From: an uncultured Eubacterium sp.
GTDB lineage: Bacteria > Bacillota > Clostridia > Lachnospirales > Lachnospiraceae
Assembly (NCBI GenBank): GCA_910584345.1
Contig: CAJTZX010000022.1
Span: forward strand, 1-58,446
DNA length: 58,446 nt
Direction of reading: 5' to 3'
Shown: positions 9,404-18,252 of the stretch, piece by piece
How positions within the stretch are numbered: the first letter of the stretch is position 1
How the letters are laid out: each line of letters opens with the position of its first letter
The notes under the pieces: generated by a model
The model's database searches: none
What the model saw: the letters and a program-made list of their open reading frames with translations, nothing else
Told to the model about the DNA's origin: nothing
Made by a program: the position numbers and the translations under genes

Positions 9404-10924
9404 ATGGTATTGGTACAGCTGAATAAAGAAGATTTTGAATACGACATCCATTCTCTGGTGAAGGCATTTTACCCATCAGAGAATGTTTCTGTATGTACGG
9501 CTTTTAGAGAGGTCTTAGAGCCAGTGCTTTTGCATATCAAAGTGATGTACGAACCGAACAGCATTCGCATAGAGCTTAGAAAGTGGGAAGACAGTCAGCA
9601 GAAGAGAGAACATACAACATATGAAATGCAGTCGGGATTTGCCCAAAAAGAGTTTGTGGTAGATGATAAGAATCGAAAAGAGAAGAAAAACTTGTTGAAG
9701 CAGAATCTATATCAGATGCTTTCCGTTTATACAGGCAGGAGCCTTCCATGGGGAACTCTGACAGGTATCCGCCCGACGAAAATACCAATGGCAATGCTTG
9801 AAGAAGGCAAAGATTCTCTGGAGATAGCAGATCATATGGAACAGACCTATTCTGCATCCAGAGAAAAAATTTCATTAAGTATCGAGATTGCGCAACGTGA
9901 GGCACAGCTGCTTCACAAGCTAGATGTGAAAAACGGATATAGCCTTTATATTGGTATTCCGTTTTGTCCAAGTACATGTCTGTATTGTTCCTTTACGTCT
10001 TTTCCGATATCCAAATGGAAAAAACGGGTAGATCGATACCTGGATGCACTTGAAAAAGAAATGGACGAGATGGCGCAGCTGTTTGCAGATAAGTATGTAA
10101 ACACGATATACATAGGCGGCGGGACGCCGACAACGTTAGAACCGATACAGATGGAACGGCTTCTGTCCGCGCTTGAGCATAAGTTTGACCTGTCTCGTCT
10201 GCTGGAATTTACGGTAGAAGCGGGAAGGCCGGACAGTATTGACAGAGAAAAGCTGGAAGTGCTGCGCAAACATGGAATTTCAAGAATTTCCATTAATCCG
10301 CAGACAATGAAACAGGAGACTTTGAACCTGATCGGAAGGCAGCACACAGTGGAGCAGACGACAGATAGCTTTCATCTTGCAAGGAATATGGGATTTGATA
10401 ATATTAATATGGATTTGATTATGGGGCTGCCGGAAGAAACGTTCGATGATGTAAGACATACACTTGCTATGGTCAAAGAGCTGGATCCAGATAGTGTCAC
10501 GGTGCATTCACTTGCTTTAAAACGTGCTGCGAGATTGCAGATGTTCAAGGAGGATTATGCGGGGCTTAAAATGGTCAATACACAGCAGCATTTGGACGCC
10601 GCAGCGGAGGTGTGCGCAAATATGGGAATGGAGCCATATTATTTGTACAGGCAAAAAAATATGGCTGGCAATTTTGAAAATGTAGGATATGCAAAAGATG
10701 GAAAAGCTGGTATTTATAATGTTTTGATTATGGAGGAGATACAGTCTATCATAGCGCTTGGGGCAGGAGCAATTACGAAAAGGGTACATTCTGACGGGCA
10801 GATAGAGCGATGTGAAAATGTGAAGGATGTAGCGCTCTATATGGAAAAAATCGGTGAGATGATTCAAAGGAAGCGGAAACTTTTTTTATCCGAAAATAAT
10901 ACGATATTGAGTCGTTTTATTTAG
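9404..10924 (+). CDS. hemZ: Coproporphyrinogen dehydrogenase, radical SAM, HemZ type
   Basis: Radical-SAM enzyme of 506 residues in the HemN/HemZ family, acting on coproporphyrinogen III without oxygen. The cluster motif is CPSTCLYC (Cys188, 192, 195), followed by YIGGGTPTTLE and the SAM-binding and barrel motifs VEAGRPD and MDLIMGLPEET. The N-terminal 170 residues match the HemZ extension and not HemN. No other haem genes are in the window, so the true substrate could differ; HemW-like roles are less likely given the HemZ N-terminus. A short weak hairpin lies between it and the upstream hydrolase gene. Confidence 0.9.
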   Translation: MVLVQLNKEDFEYDIHSLVKAFYPSENVSVCTAFREVLEPVLLHIKVMYEPNSIRIELRKWEDSQQKREHTTYEMQSGFAQKEFVVDDKNRKEKKNLLKQNLYQMLSVYTGRSLPWGTLTGIRPTKIPMAMLEEGKDSLEIADHMEQTYSASREKISLSIEIAQREAQLLHKLDVKNGYSLYIGIPFCPSTCLYCSFTSFPISKWKKRVDRYLDALEKEMDEMAQLFADKYVNTIYIGGGTPTTLEPIQMERLLSALEHKFDLSRLLEFTVEAGRPDSIDREKLEVLRKHGISRISINPQTMKQETLNLIGRQHTVEQTTDSFHLARNMGFDNINMDLIMGLPEETFDDVRHTLAMVKELDPDSVTVHSLALKRAARLQMFKEDYAGLKMVNTQQHLDAAAEVCANMGMEPYYLYRQKNMAGNFENVGYAKDGKAGIYNVLIMEEIQSIIALGAGAITKRVHSDGQIERCENVKDVALYMEKIGEMIQRKRKLFLSENNTILSRFI

Positions 10925-10939
10925 AAAGAAGGTGATCGT

Positions 10940-11479
10940 ATCGAAAATGCGCTGCAGGAGGAAAAAATTTATACAATAAAAGATATCTATGTATTGCCAG
11001 ATGGAAAGCGGGCAGAGCTGATAGACGGACAGATTTATGATATAGCTCCGCCTGGCTTTACACATCAAAGAATCAGTGGGGAGTTATATTATAATATTAA
11101 GTCTTATATCAAAAGGAAGAATGGAAACTGTCAGGTATTGTCTGCTCCTTTTGCCGTATTTTTAAACGATGACGATGATACAAATTATTTAGAGCCGGAT
11201 ATTTCTGTCATTTGTGATAGTTCCAAACTTGATGAAAAAGGCTGTCATGGTGCGCCCGATTGGGTGATAGAAATTGTGTCGCCAAGCAGCAGACCAAGAG
11301 ACTATATTAAAAAAATGATAAAATACAGTACGGCCAACGTGAGAGAATATTGGATTGTAGATCCGGAGGACAAAAAGGTCATGGTTTATGGATTTGAAGC
11401 AGATAGTGTCAGGCAGTACAATTTTGGCAGCGACATACCGGTTGGAATTTTTGACGGATGCTCTATCATAGTGGAATAG
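10940..11479 (+). CDS. Uma2-family (DUF820) PD-(D/E)XK endonuclease-like protein
   Basis: Homology runs from an N-terminal ALQEEKIYTIKDIY stretch through ELIDGQIYDIAPP to the nuclease-core signatures EPDISVIC, DWVIEIVSPSS and EYWIVDPEDKKV, with a normal C-terminus. Uma2 proteins have a restriction-endonuclease fold; their role is unknown. The conserved N-terminus has no ATG, GTG or TTG. AAGGTGAT at 10929-10936 is placed to serve an ATC codon at 10940, exactly where the family's ATG is expected. AGGAGG at 10956-10961 would serve an ATT at 10967. The first ordinary start (TTG, 10994) removes conserved residues. The gene may use a rare start or may be silenced by an ATG-to-ATC change; the listed start is my inference. 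Confidence 0.65.
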   Translation: MENALQEEKIYTIKDIYVLPDGKRAELIDGQIYDIAPPGFTHQRISGELYYNIKSYIKRKNGNCQVLSAPFAVFLNDDDDTNYLEPDISVICDSSKLDEKGCHGAPDWVIEIVSPSSRPRDYIKKMIKYSTANVREYWIVDPEDKKVMVYGFEADSVRQYNFGSDIPVGIFDGCSIIVE

Positions 11480-11933
11480 AGACAATCAGACCGGTCTGTA
11501 AATGGACGGAACAATACATGAATATCAGGCGAATGAACGCTTGCTGCAAGGATGAGACAAGTAGAAATTTTGCGCCGCAAACGGACGATTTTTGTGCAAG
11601 CTGCATAAAAAAATGCAAATGATTTGCCGCATGAAAAATGCTTGTTTTTTTGAAAAAATGACACTGGAAAAAAATCCAAACTACCGCGAACAGTTGATTT
11701 AACTAGAAATTAGCGGATTCAAATTGTATTTTTTGAGATACAAAAGAAGTTGAAACAGATGTAGTTTATTGAAACGGAACGGGTCGAATGGAAAAACTGA
11801 AAGAAATTAAAAAGAAAAAACATCTTGTTTTCTGTTACTTTTTCCGCTATACTTAGAGACATGTAATCGATTATATATTTTTAACTTTGTTTATTGCGCA
11901 TATGCGACCCAACAATAAAACCATGAATAATTA
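11480..11933. other. Gap without recognised gene
   Basis: AT-rich stretch after the Uma2 gene. A 12-base palindrome CAGACCGGTCTG lies at 11487-11498 just after the stop codon. The rest contains no ORF with a ribosome site, and I see no other feature in it. Confidence 0.5.
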
Positions 11934-11967
11934 TTGAAAGCAACGAGTATGTGTAGTATACTACACA
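11934..11967 (+). promoter_or_regulatory. blaI promoter with overlapping palindromic operator
   Basis: TTGAAA (11934-11939), 17 bases, TATACT (11957-11962). An 18-base perfect palindrome, TGTGTAGTATACTACACA, spans 11950-11967 and covers the -10 box. It contains TGTA/TACA elements of the kind bound by BlaI/MecI repressors, so autorepression by the next gene is the simplest reading. Confidence 0.8.
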
Positions 11968-11994
11968 ATGCTGTAAGTTGAGAAAGGATGGAAG

Positions 11995-12375
11995 ATGAGA
12001 GCAAAGGAAATCACGGAATGTGAAAAAGTTGTAATGAAATGTGTGTGGGATAGTCCACATGAGTTGTCCATGCAGGAAATTACAGAAATGGTAAATACAC
12101 AGCATGGAAAGAACTGGAAGACACAAACAGTTTCTACATTCCTTGCAAGACTTGTTAAAAAAGATTATCTGAAAATGTATCGGAAAGGAAGATGCTTCTA
12201 TTATCAGCCATTAGTTGATAAGGAAGAATACAAAGACGATGTATTATTAGATTATGTTCAGTTTTGGAACGATGGCAACATGTGTGCATTTGTATGCGGA
12301 TTATTTGAGAAAAAAGATCTGCTGAGTGAACTTGAGTGTGAAGAACTAAAGAAGAAAATCAATGAACTTGATTAA
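11995..12375 (+). CDS. BlaI/MecI/CopY-family transcriptional repressor
   Basis: Dimeric winged-helix repressor of 126 residues. The N-terminal half shows the family pattern EITECEKVVMKCVWDSP, a recognition-helix region TVSTFLARLVKKDYL and the wing KGRCFYYQP; the C-terminal half is the dimerisation region normally cleaved or released on induction. It overlaps the downstream M56 protease gene by 14 bases, the classic blaI-blaR1 arrangement, and its promoter is covered by a palindrome. No beta-lactamase or CopA gene is adjacent, so the regulon may be only this operon or lie elsewhere. Confidence 0.88.
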   Translation: MRAKEITECEKVVMKCVWDSPHELSMQEITEMVNTQHGKNWKTQTVSTFLARLVKKDYLKMYRKGRCFYYQPLVDKEEYKDDVLLDYVQFWNDGNMCAFVCGLFEKKDLLSELECEELKKKINELD

Positions 12376-13813
12376 TCAGCTGTTTTTTGCAGTACTCATA
12401 AGCTCCGTAACAAGCACCTTGTTGATTCTGGCTTGGTGGCTGTTGCGGAGCTTTTTCATGTTAATAAATGCAAAACTGATCTATTTTACACTACATTGGA
12501 TCAGTATTATGTTTTTGTTGCCGATCGGGTATTTAGCGGTAATGATTCGATATCGCGGGTGGCTTCGAGGGCAGTCACAAATATGGAAACTTTTGTTTTT
12601 ACGTACCAATGAATGGACAGTATTTTTAAGTGTCTTTTCAGTAATCTGGTTCGTAACAGCTGTAGCTCTTGGCTTCTATTTTGTGATAAGTCGCCTGTAT
12701 TGGAATAGAAAATTAGCGGATAATATTCCGGAAGAAGATGAAGTTATCGTCCGAATATACGAGAAAGTTTGTAAAAAACTGAACATACAACCGGATTCCA
12801 TTCAATTGAACAGGAATGTGGTAATAGACACGCCATGTATTTTAGGCTGGATACATCCGCAGGTGATTTTGCCGGAACGTGATTACACCGAAGAAGAGTT
12901 GGAAGTAATCTTTTTTCATGAGTTATCACATTTTAAGCACAATGATCTGAGATACAAAGCATTAATTACTTTAGTAGTTATCATACATTGCTTTAATCCG
13001 GCTGTTTATTATTTGTTTCGGGAGATCAATCTTTGGAGCGAATATATGGCTGATGTTTCAGCATTGGAAGCATCTGATAGTATTCATCATGCAAAGTCAT
13101 ATTTTATGCATATTGTTTATTTGATTCCCGATGGCAGAAAAAAACAAGTCGATAACATTTTTGTCTCGACTTTAAGCAAAAGTAAAAAAATGATTGATAG
13201 GAGAGTAGATTTCATGAAAAAGTATCAGAAAATGAAATCAGCAAGTAAAATTGTAACAGCAGCTTTGGCAGCAGTATTTGTATTCGCGTCAGCAACTACA
13301 GCATATGCGTCAGGAATGACCGTAGCTGATTTACATAATGTTGTGTATCAAAAGACAGAGAATTTTACAAATGCGGTAGATGAAACGGCAGTTGGAAGAG
13401 CGGTTGTAGCAGAGGACGGCATGGTAGAATATCACTGCAAAATTGATGACTTGGATCGAGAAGGGCTGCAGGTTGTTTCTACTCCCGATCAAGACATCGT
13501 TGCTATGGCTGCAGGAGTACATTATAGTTTTGACTGGCAGGTAGAATCAAATACAAGGTATGTAAGTGGTCCGTTTTCTATGAATTCTAATCAGAAGTTG
13601 GCGGCTTCTGTTAGTGTAACACCTGTTAATAAAGATTTTTATTTAGGTATTATGGATCACGAAGGTAATGCATACTATGTGAAAAGCAGAGGTGCTGCAT
13701 CACACGTTTTTAATATTCCTCGGTCAACTAGCTATCGTGTATTTGTTCAAAACGATTACAGTGATGGCACAGTGCTTCATGCAACAGGGTACTTCGTATA
13801 TGACAATAAATAA
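12362..13813 (+). CDS. M56 (BlaR1-like) membrane metalloprotease with unknown sensor domain
   Basis: Polytopic protease of 483 residues. Three membrane segments lie in the first 110 residues, followed by a cytosolic zinc protease core with HELSH (His186, Glu187, His190), the second-site stretch NLWSEYMADVSALE, and a further membrane segment at about 295-318 (ending ATTAYAS). BlaR1 proteins cleave BlaI after ligand binding outside. Here the outer C-terminal 165 residues are not a penicillin-binding domain: there is no SxxK or KTG motif, and the stretch looks like a small beta-rich domain of unknown type. The signal is therefore probably not a beta-lactam. It is translationally coupled to the repressor gene. 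Confidence 0.82.
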   Translation: MNLINQLFFAVLISSVTSTLLILAWWLLRSFFMLINAKLIYFTLHWISIMFLLPIGYLAVMIRYRGWLRGQSQIWKLLFLRTNEWTVFLSVFSVIWFVTAVALGFYFVISRLYWNRKLADNIPEEDEVIVRIYEKVCKKLNIQPDSIQLNRNVVIDTPCILGWIHPQVILPERDYTEEELEVIFFHELSHFKHNDLRYKALITLVVIIHCFNPAVYYLFREINLWSEYMADVSALEASDSIHHAKSYFMHIVYLIPDGRKKQVDNIFVSTLSKSKKMIDRRVDFMKKYQKMKSASKIVTAALAAVFVFASATTAYASGMTVADLHNVVYQKTENFTNAVDETAVGRAVVAEDGMVEYHCKIDDLDREGLQVVSTPDQDIVAMAAGVHYSFDWQVESNTRYVSGPFSMNSNQKLAASVSVTPVNKDFYLGIMDHEGNAYYVKSRGAASHVFNIPRSTSYRVFVQNDYSDGTVLHATGYFVYDNK

Positions 13814-13949
13814 GAAGTACCGAAATCTTATGCAGCAGAAATGCAAGCCATATTATGAATTAGATGATTATAAAATTGTCATTTTTAAGATTGGCAAGCG
13901 TAAGATACCAATTTTTTATGTACCACTATATGGTAGTGGACAAAGGTAA
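13800..13949 (+). CDS. Possible 49-residue basic peptide
   Basis: ATG at 13800 overlaps the end of the M56 gene by 14 bases, as in the coupled gene pair upstream. The peptide is rich in Lys and Tyr and ends VPLYGSGQR. No clear ribosome site precedes it, and its last codons fall within a tandem hairpin repeat, so it may be a chance frame. Confidence 0.25.
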   Translation: MTINKKYRNLMQQKCKPYYELDDYKIVIFKIGKRKIPIFYVPLYGSGQR

Positions 13950-14016
13950 TTTGTAACTAATTAATGATGTACCACTGTATAGCAGTGGACAGTTTTAATC
14001 TGTAACTTTTTTGAAT
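13919..14016. repeat. Two 49-base direct repeats, each forming a hairpin
   Basis: Unit 1 starts at 13919 and unit 2 at 13968, both with TGTACCACT and later TAAT-TGTAACT. Unit 1 folds as CCACTA-TATGG-TAGTGG (13923-13939). Unit 2 folds as CCACTG-TATAG-CAGTGG (13972-13988). The A-T pair of the first stem is a G-C pair in the second, so pairing is kept while sequence changes. Confidence 0.75.
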
Positions 14017-14020
14017 GAAT

Positions 14021-14050
14021 CAGTATCAAATAAGATGCGATTTGATACTG
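14021..14050. repeat. 11-bp perfect hairpin
   Basis: CAGTATCAAAT (14021-14031) pairs with ATTTGATACTG (14040-14050) around an 8-base loop. No T run follows. It continues the hairpin cluster after the M56 gene. The gap from here to 14434 otherwise contains only the next hairpin and the GGDEF-gene promoter. Confidence 0.6.
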
Positions 14051-14188
14051 AAGTCCCATTGAGTCGTAACAAGCGGCTTTGAATAATAATAGAAAACATA
14101 AACTGTTTATTTCTAGCAAAAAATATAAACCGATCAAAAACATGTTCGTTTATCATGAAAAAATAAACACGATGTAAAAAAAGGCGGG

Positions 14189-14230
14189 CCGCATGATGGA
14201 AATAGAATTTATTTCTGTCATGCGGTTTAT
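14189..14230 (+). terminator. Long hairpin, probable terminator
   Basis: CCGCATGA (14189-14196) pairs with TCATGCGG (14218-14225), with an inner GAAATA/TATTTC stem, followed by TTTAT. This gives a strong stem and a short T run upstream of the next promoter. Confidence 0.6.
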
Positions 14231-14303
14231 TAGTTGTTGTTGTACTTATAACGCTCACAGTAACGATTAGATGAAACTGTTCTTCCGAAAACACAATACA
14301 ATA

Positions 14304-14332
14304 TTGCATCTCAACAAAAAATAGATTATAAT
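14304..14332 (+). promoter_or_regulatory. Promoter of the GGDEF gene
   Basis: TTGCAT (14304-14309), 17 bases, TATAAT (14327-14332), leaving a leader of about 95 bases before the start at 14435. Confidence 0.65.
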
Positions 14333-14434
14333 ACGAACAGGAGCAAGAAATTTGTATTTTCTATCAAAAGTGACAAATTAAACTACAAAATAAAAAAATG
14401 TTTTGGTGCATTCATACATAGATTGGAAGAACAA

Positions 14435-15490
14435 ATGAACGAATTAAACATGAAAAAAAACAAAAAATTACAGAAAATTATCGACTGGTTTACCAAAAAC
14501 AGCAATGTAGTCTTTCTGGCAGTCTGTCTTGTTATTCATGGACTTTATATGATTACGTTCCATATATTAGATATCTGGCAGCTGTCAACACTGAATATGT
14601 TCAGCAGCGCATTTTATTTTGATCTGTTATTTCTTAAAAAAGATACGTCTGAGCGAAGTATGGTTTATACTTATTTTGAAATTTTGCTTTTTTCCGTATT
14701 GAGTGAACTTGCATTGGGGCCGGATTATGGTTTTTTTCTATATATTGTAGGAATGGCTGCTGCTGTGTTTTATTTGGTTCCGTCTTATGGCAACAAGCGA
14801 TTTCTTTATCAGATTATTGGCATTGTAACAGCGGTACTTTTGGAAGGCAGCATTTTGATTTTTCACATTAGCTTTCCGGCAATTCAAAAAGCTGCGGCAC
14901 CGTTTCGTACACCGTTTTATTTGATTAATATTGGAATTACAGCAACGATTGTACTTGCGGCTACATTTATCTATTCAAGGGAAACCGAAAAGGTATGGAA
15001 GTCATTGGAATATAGCAACAACCATGATGCGCTGACAAGCCTTTATAACCGTCGGTTTTTAGAGCGTTATATTGAAGAGATCCCATATGGAAAGCGTACT
15101 GATTATGTGATTGCAATGGTAGATATAGATTTTTTTAAAAAAGTAAATGATACTTACGGACATGAAGCTGGGGATAAAGTATTAATGAAAGTGGCTTCAT
15201 GTCTGCAAGATACGGCAGGCTCTAAAAATCTGGCTGTACGCTGGGGCGGGGAGGAGTTTATTTTATATTTTCCGGATAATACACAGGAAACAGTTTATAC
15301 AAAAATGGAGCAGCTACGTCAGGAAGTAGAATCGTTAGTGATTCAGGCGGCAGGATGTCATATACGGATTACAATTACGTCCGGCATTGCAGCTGGCCTT
15401 TCGGACAGTAATTATGAAAAAGTGATTCGCAGTGCGGATGAAAAGCTGTATCTTGGTAAACAGCGGGGGAGAAATCGCGTGATTGTATAG
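14435..15490 (+). CDS. Membrane-bound diguanylate cyclase (GGDEF)
   Basis: Protein of 351 residues with about six hydrophobic membrane segments in the first 190 residues and a C-terminal GGDEF domain. The catalytic signature is RWGGEEF and the domain begins with DALTSLYNRRF, both typical of active cyclases making c-di-GMP from GTP. The upstream inhibitory RxxD site is missing (SKNL in its place), so product inhibition through that site is not expected. The ATG at 14435 follows GGAAG at 5-base spacing; a TTG at 14423 is less likely. It precedes the hybrid kinase by 42 bases, so the two may share a transcript and a pathway. Confidence 0.9.
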   Translation: MNELNMKKNKKLQKIIDWFTKNSNVVFLAVCLVIHGLYMITFHILDIWQLSTLNMFSSAFYFDLLFLKKDTSERSMVYTYFEILLFSVLSELALGPDYGFFLYIVGMAAAVFYLVPSYGNKRFLYQIIGIVTAVLLEGSILIFHISFPAIQKAAAPFRTPFYLINIGITATIVLAATFIYSRETEKVWKSLEYSNNHDALTSLYNRRFLERYIEEIPYGKRTDYVIAMVDIDFFKKVNDTYGHEAGDKVLMKVASCLQDTAGSKNLAVRWGGEEFILYFPDNTQETVYTKMEQLRQEVESLVIQAAGCHIRITITSGIAAGLSDSNYEKVIRSADEKLYLGKQRGRNRVIV

Positions 15491-15531
15491 AAGTTAGTTA
15501 GTAAGCAGCAAAAGGGCAGGAAAATAAAAAT

Positions 15532-18087
15532 ATGGGTGCAATGTTAGATAAAAAGATAAAAAGATTTTTTGCGGTTAGTATCGTTAGTGTATTGATTGTT
15601 TGTCTTGTAGTGTTTACCTGGGCAATTTTGTTTATGCAAAAGCAGACTGAAAATTCGATCGAAGATATTAGTGGTATCTATATGGAAGAAGTCAGTTTTC
15701 AAATACAGCAAAAGTTTTCGTCTATTACAGATTTGAGGCTGGAACAGGTAAATGGGATTATTAAACGGACAAATCCCGGTCATATTACTTATGAGGAGTT
15801 GATTGAAGAAATAAAATTCAGTACGCAAGTACGTGATTTTACTTATATGGGGTTGTATTCTGAGGATGGAGAAAAGGAACGCATTGTTGGAGATGCTCTG
15901 CAGATATCGGACTATGATAGTTTACTGAAAAGTGTAGAAGAAAATGGCAGCGCGATTGCAGTTGCAGAAGACCGAGATAAAAATAAATATTTGATGCTGG
16001 CAAAGCAAGTGCATTATCTGCTGGAAGACGGCAGTGTCAGTACGGCTTTGATTGGCGGCGTACCAATGGATTATCTGAAAGAAGCGCTTTTTTTGGATGA
16101 AAAAGATGCAAGAGTATATTCTCATGTCATTGCGAAAGATGGTTCGTTTGTAATTCGAAGCAACGATGCATATCGGGACAACTATTTCAATCGGATGCGG
16201 GCGCTGTTTGAGGAGATCAACCATAAGACGGCAGAAGATTTTGTAGAGGAGATGCAAGACGCTTTAAATCGTGACGCACGGTATTCGGCAGTTATTTCGG
16301 TAGAAAGCGAGCATCGGTTTTTATGTTGTACACCGATTTCAGAAAATGTGGATTGGTATCTTGTCGCTGTGATGCCAAGCGGAGTGCTAAATGACAGATT
16401 AAGTAATCTGGATTCGATTCGGATTTTGATTATGATAAGTTCCGCAATGATGATACTGTTAACGATGCTAGTTATTTTTATTATGTATTACAAGCTGTCC
16501 ATGCAGCAGATGAAGGAGCTTGATAAAAAGGAAAGATCTGCAGTACGGGCCAATATGGCTAAAAGTGAATTTCTATCCAGTATGAGTCATGATATCCGAA
16601 CTCCTATGAATGCGATTATCGGTATGACGGAAATAGCGCTCCGCAATGTGCAGGATGCGATGCGTGTGGAAGACTGTCTGAAAAAAGTGCGTTTATCCAG
16701 CAAACATTTGCTTGGGCTGATTAATGATGTCTTGGATATGTCTAAGATCGAAAGCGGAAAGATGACATTGAATATCAGCCAGATGTCGCTGCGAGAGGCC
16801 ATGGATGATATTGTTAATATTATGCAGCCGCAGGTAAAAGAGCACAATCAGTTTTTTGATATTTTTATTCGGGATATTTGTTCGGAAAATGTATGTTGTG
16901 ATGCTGTGCGGCTAAATCAGGTGCTTTTGAATCTTTTGTCCAACGCAGTGAAGTTTACCCCGGAAGAGGGAAGGATTGATGTGCATTTGTGGCAGGAATC
17001 GTCTGAAAAAGGGGAAGATTATGTATGTACCCATTTTATGGTGGAAGATACAGGCATCGGCATGTCAGAAGAGTTTCAGAAGAAGATTTTTGATACTTTT
17101 GCGAGAGAAGAAGAAAACGAAAAAGTACAAAAAATTGTCGGAACAGGCTTGGGCACGTCAATTACAAAAAGTATCGTAACGCTGATGGGCGGTAGAATTG
17201 AAGTGCGCAGTAAGCAAGGAGAGGGAAGCTGTTTTCATGTCATCGTAGATTTTAAGCGAGCAGATCATACCGAAGAGGAGATGATTTTACCGTCGTGGAA
17301 TGTGCTGGTGGTAGATGATAATGAAATGCTTTGTATGAGTGCGGTTGCAAACCTGGAAGCGCTTGGCGTACACGCGGATTGGACACAGGATGGGATGCAG
17401 GCAGTGCATATGATTGAAGAACGCCATAAGAAACAGGAAGACTATCATTTTGTGCTGGTAGACTGGAAGATGCCGAATATGGACGGTATAGAAACGATTC
17501 GGGAAATTCATAACAGAGTCGGGAGGAATGTGCCAATCTTTTTAATTTCAGCTTACGATTGGAGTGAACTGGAAGATCAGGCATTAGATGCTGACATAGA
17601 AGGATTTATTTCCAAGCCGTTATTTAAATCTACGTTGTTCACCCGTCTGAAACAGTATGAAGATGGCGAAAAGGTCGGAACGACTGACAATGAGGAAGAC
17701 ATTGATTTTACCGGGAAACACATTCTTCTTGCCGAAGATATTGATATTAACTGGGAAATTGCTAATGAAATTTTTTCATCGGTTGGACTGCAGCTGGAAT
17801 GGGCAGTTAATGGACAGGACTGCGTAGATAAATTTGTAAAATCAGAAATTGGATTTTACGATGCAGTACTGATGGATGTGCGAATGCCTGTTATGAACGG
17901 CTATGATGCAACAAGGGCGATTCGGACGCTTGATCGTCCAGACAAAGATCTTCCAATTATAGCGATGACGGCAGACGCTTTTGCGGACGATGCACAGCGC
18001 TGCTTTGAGAGCGGGATGAATGACCATCTGACGAAACCGCTGGACATTCGGGAGTGTATGCGGACGTTCCAGAAATATTTAAAATAA
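15532..18087 (+). CDS. Hybrid sensor histidine kinase with two receiver domains
   Basis: Protein of 851 residues. Membrane helices at about 13-35 and 298-320 flank an extracellular sensor of Cache type (inferred from size and layout). Then follow HisKA (SHDIRTPMNAIIG, phospho-accepting His), HATPase (NLLSNAVKFTP, DTGIGMS, GTGLGTSI), receiver 1 (LVVDDNE and phospho-Asp in LVDWKMPNMDG) and receiver 2 (LLAEDIDIN and LMDVRMPVMNGYDATRAIR). There is no HPt domain or DNA-binding output, so an HPt protein or phosphorelay elsewhere must complete the pathway. It is probably co-transcribed with the diguanylate cyclase and ends at a bidirectional terminator. Confidence 0.92.
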   Translation: MGAMLDKKIKRFFAVSIVSVLIVCLVVFTWAILFMQKQTENSIEDISGIYMEEVSFQIQQKFSSITDLRLEQVNGIIKRTNPGHITYEELIEEIKFSTQVRDFTYMGLYSEDGEKERIVGDALQISDYDSLLKSVEENGSAIAVAEDRDKNKYLMLAKQVHYLLEDGSVSTALIGGVPMDYLKEALFLDEKDARVYSHVIAKDGSFVIRSNDAYRDNYFNRMRALFEEINHKTAEDFVEEMQDALNRDARYSAVISVESEHRFLCCTPISENVDWYLVAVMPSGVLNDRLSNLDSIRILIMISSAMMILLTMLVIFIMYYKLSMQQMKELDKKERSAVRANMAKSEFLSSMSHDIRTPMNAIIGMTEIALRNVQDAMRVEDCLKKVRLSSKHLLGLINDVLDMSKIESGKMTLNISQMSLREAMDDIVNIMQPQVKEHNQFFDIFIRDICSENVCCDAVRLNQVLLNLLSNAVKFTPEEGRIDVHLWQESSEKGEDYVCTHFMVEDTGIGMSEEFQKKIFDTFAREEENEKVQKIVGTGLGTSITKSIVTLMGGRIEVRSKQGEGSCFHVIVDFKRADHTEEEMILPSWNVLVVDDNEMLCMSAVANLEALGVHADWTQDGMQAVHMIEERHKKQEDYHFVLVDWKMPNMDGIETIREIHNRVGRNVPIFLISAYDWSELEDQALDADIEGFISKPLFKSTLFTRLKQYEDGEKVGTTDNEEDIDFTGKHILLAEDIDINWEIANEIFSSVGLQLEWAVNGQDCVDKFVKSEIGFYDAVLMDVRMPVMNGYDATRAIRTLDRPDKDLPIIAMTADAFADDAQRCFESGMNDHLTKPLDIRECMRTFQKYLK

Positions 18088-18140
18088 GTTGATGAAACTT
18101 TTTTATTTGGAATATGCCATCTGAATATCTAAATACTAAG

Positions 18141-18174
18141 AAAATCCCCTGGCCAGAGATTGCCAGGGGATTTT
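18141..18174. terminator. Bidirectional intrinsic terminator
   Basis: AAAATCCCCTGGC (18141-18153) pairs perfectly with GCCAGGGGATTTT (18162-18174). A-rich and T-rich flanks allow it to serve both the kinase gene and the convergent gene on the minus strand. Confidence 0.88.
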
Positions 18175-18252
18175 GTATGTGATATAACATGTTTTTCATG
18201 TAAAGAAAGCTCTTGTTTAAAAAAGTATCTGCGAAACACTTTGCAGCTTGTA

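Noticed and set aside
11500..11680. Minus-strand ORF between the Uma2 and blaI genes
   Set aside because: It overlaps the end of the Uma2 gene, has no ribosome site, and its composition is not protein-like.
13692..13799. Upstream extension of the small ORF after the M56 gene
   Set aside because: It lies entirely within the M56 coding sequence in another phase; only the last 49 codons could be independent.
13919..14016. CRISPR array of two repeats
   Set aside because: Only two units, no spacer of independent sequence, no cas genes nearby; the whole 49-base unit is repeated.
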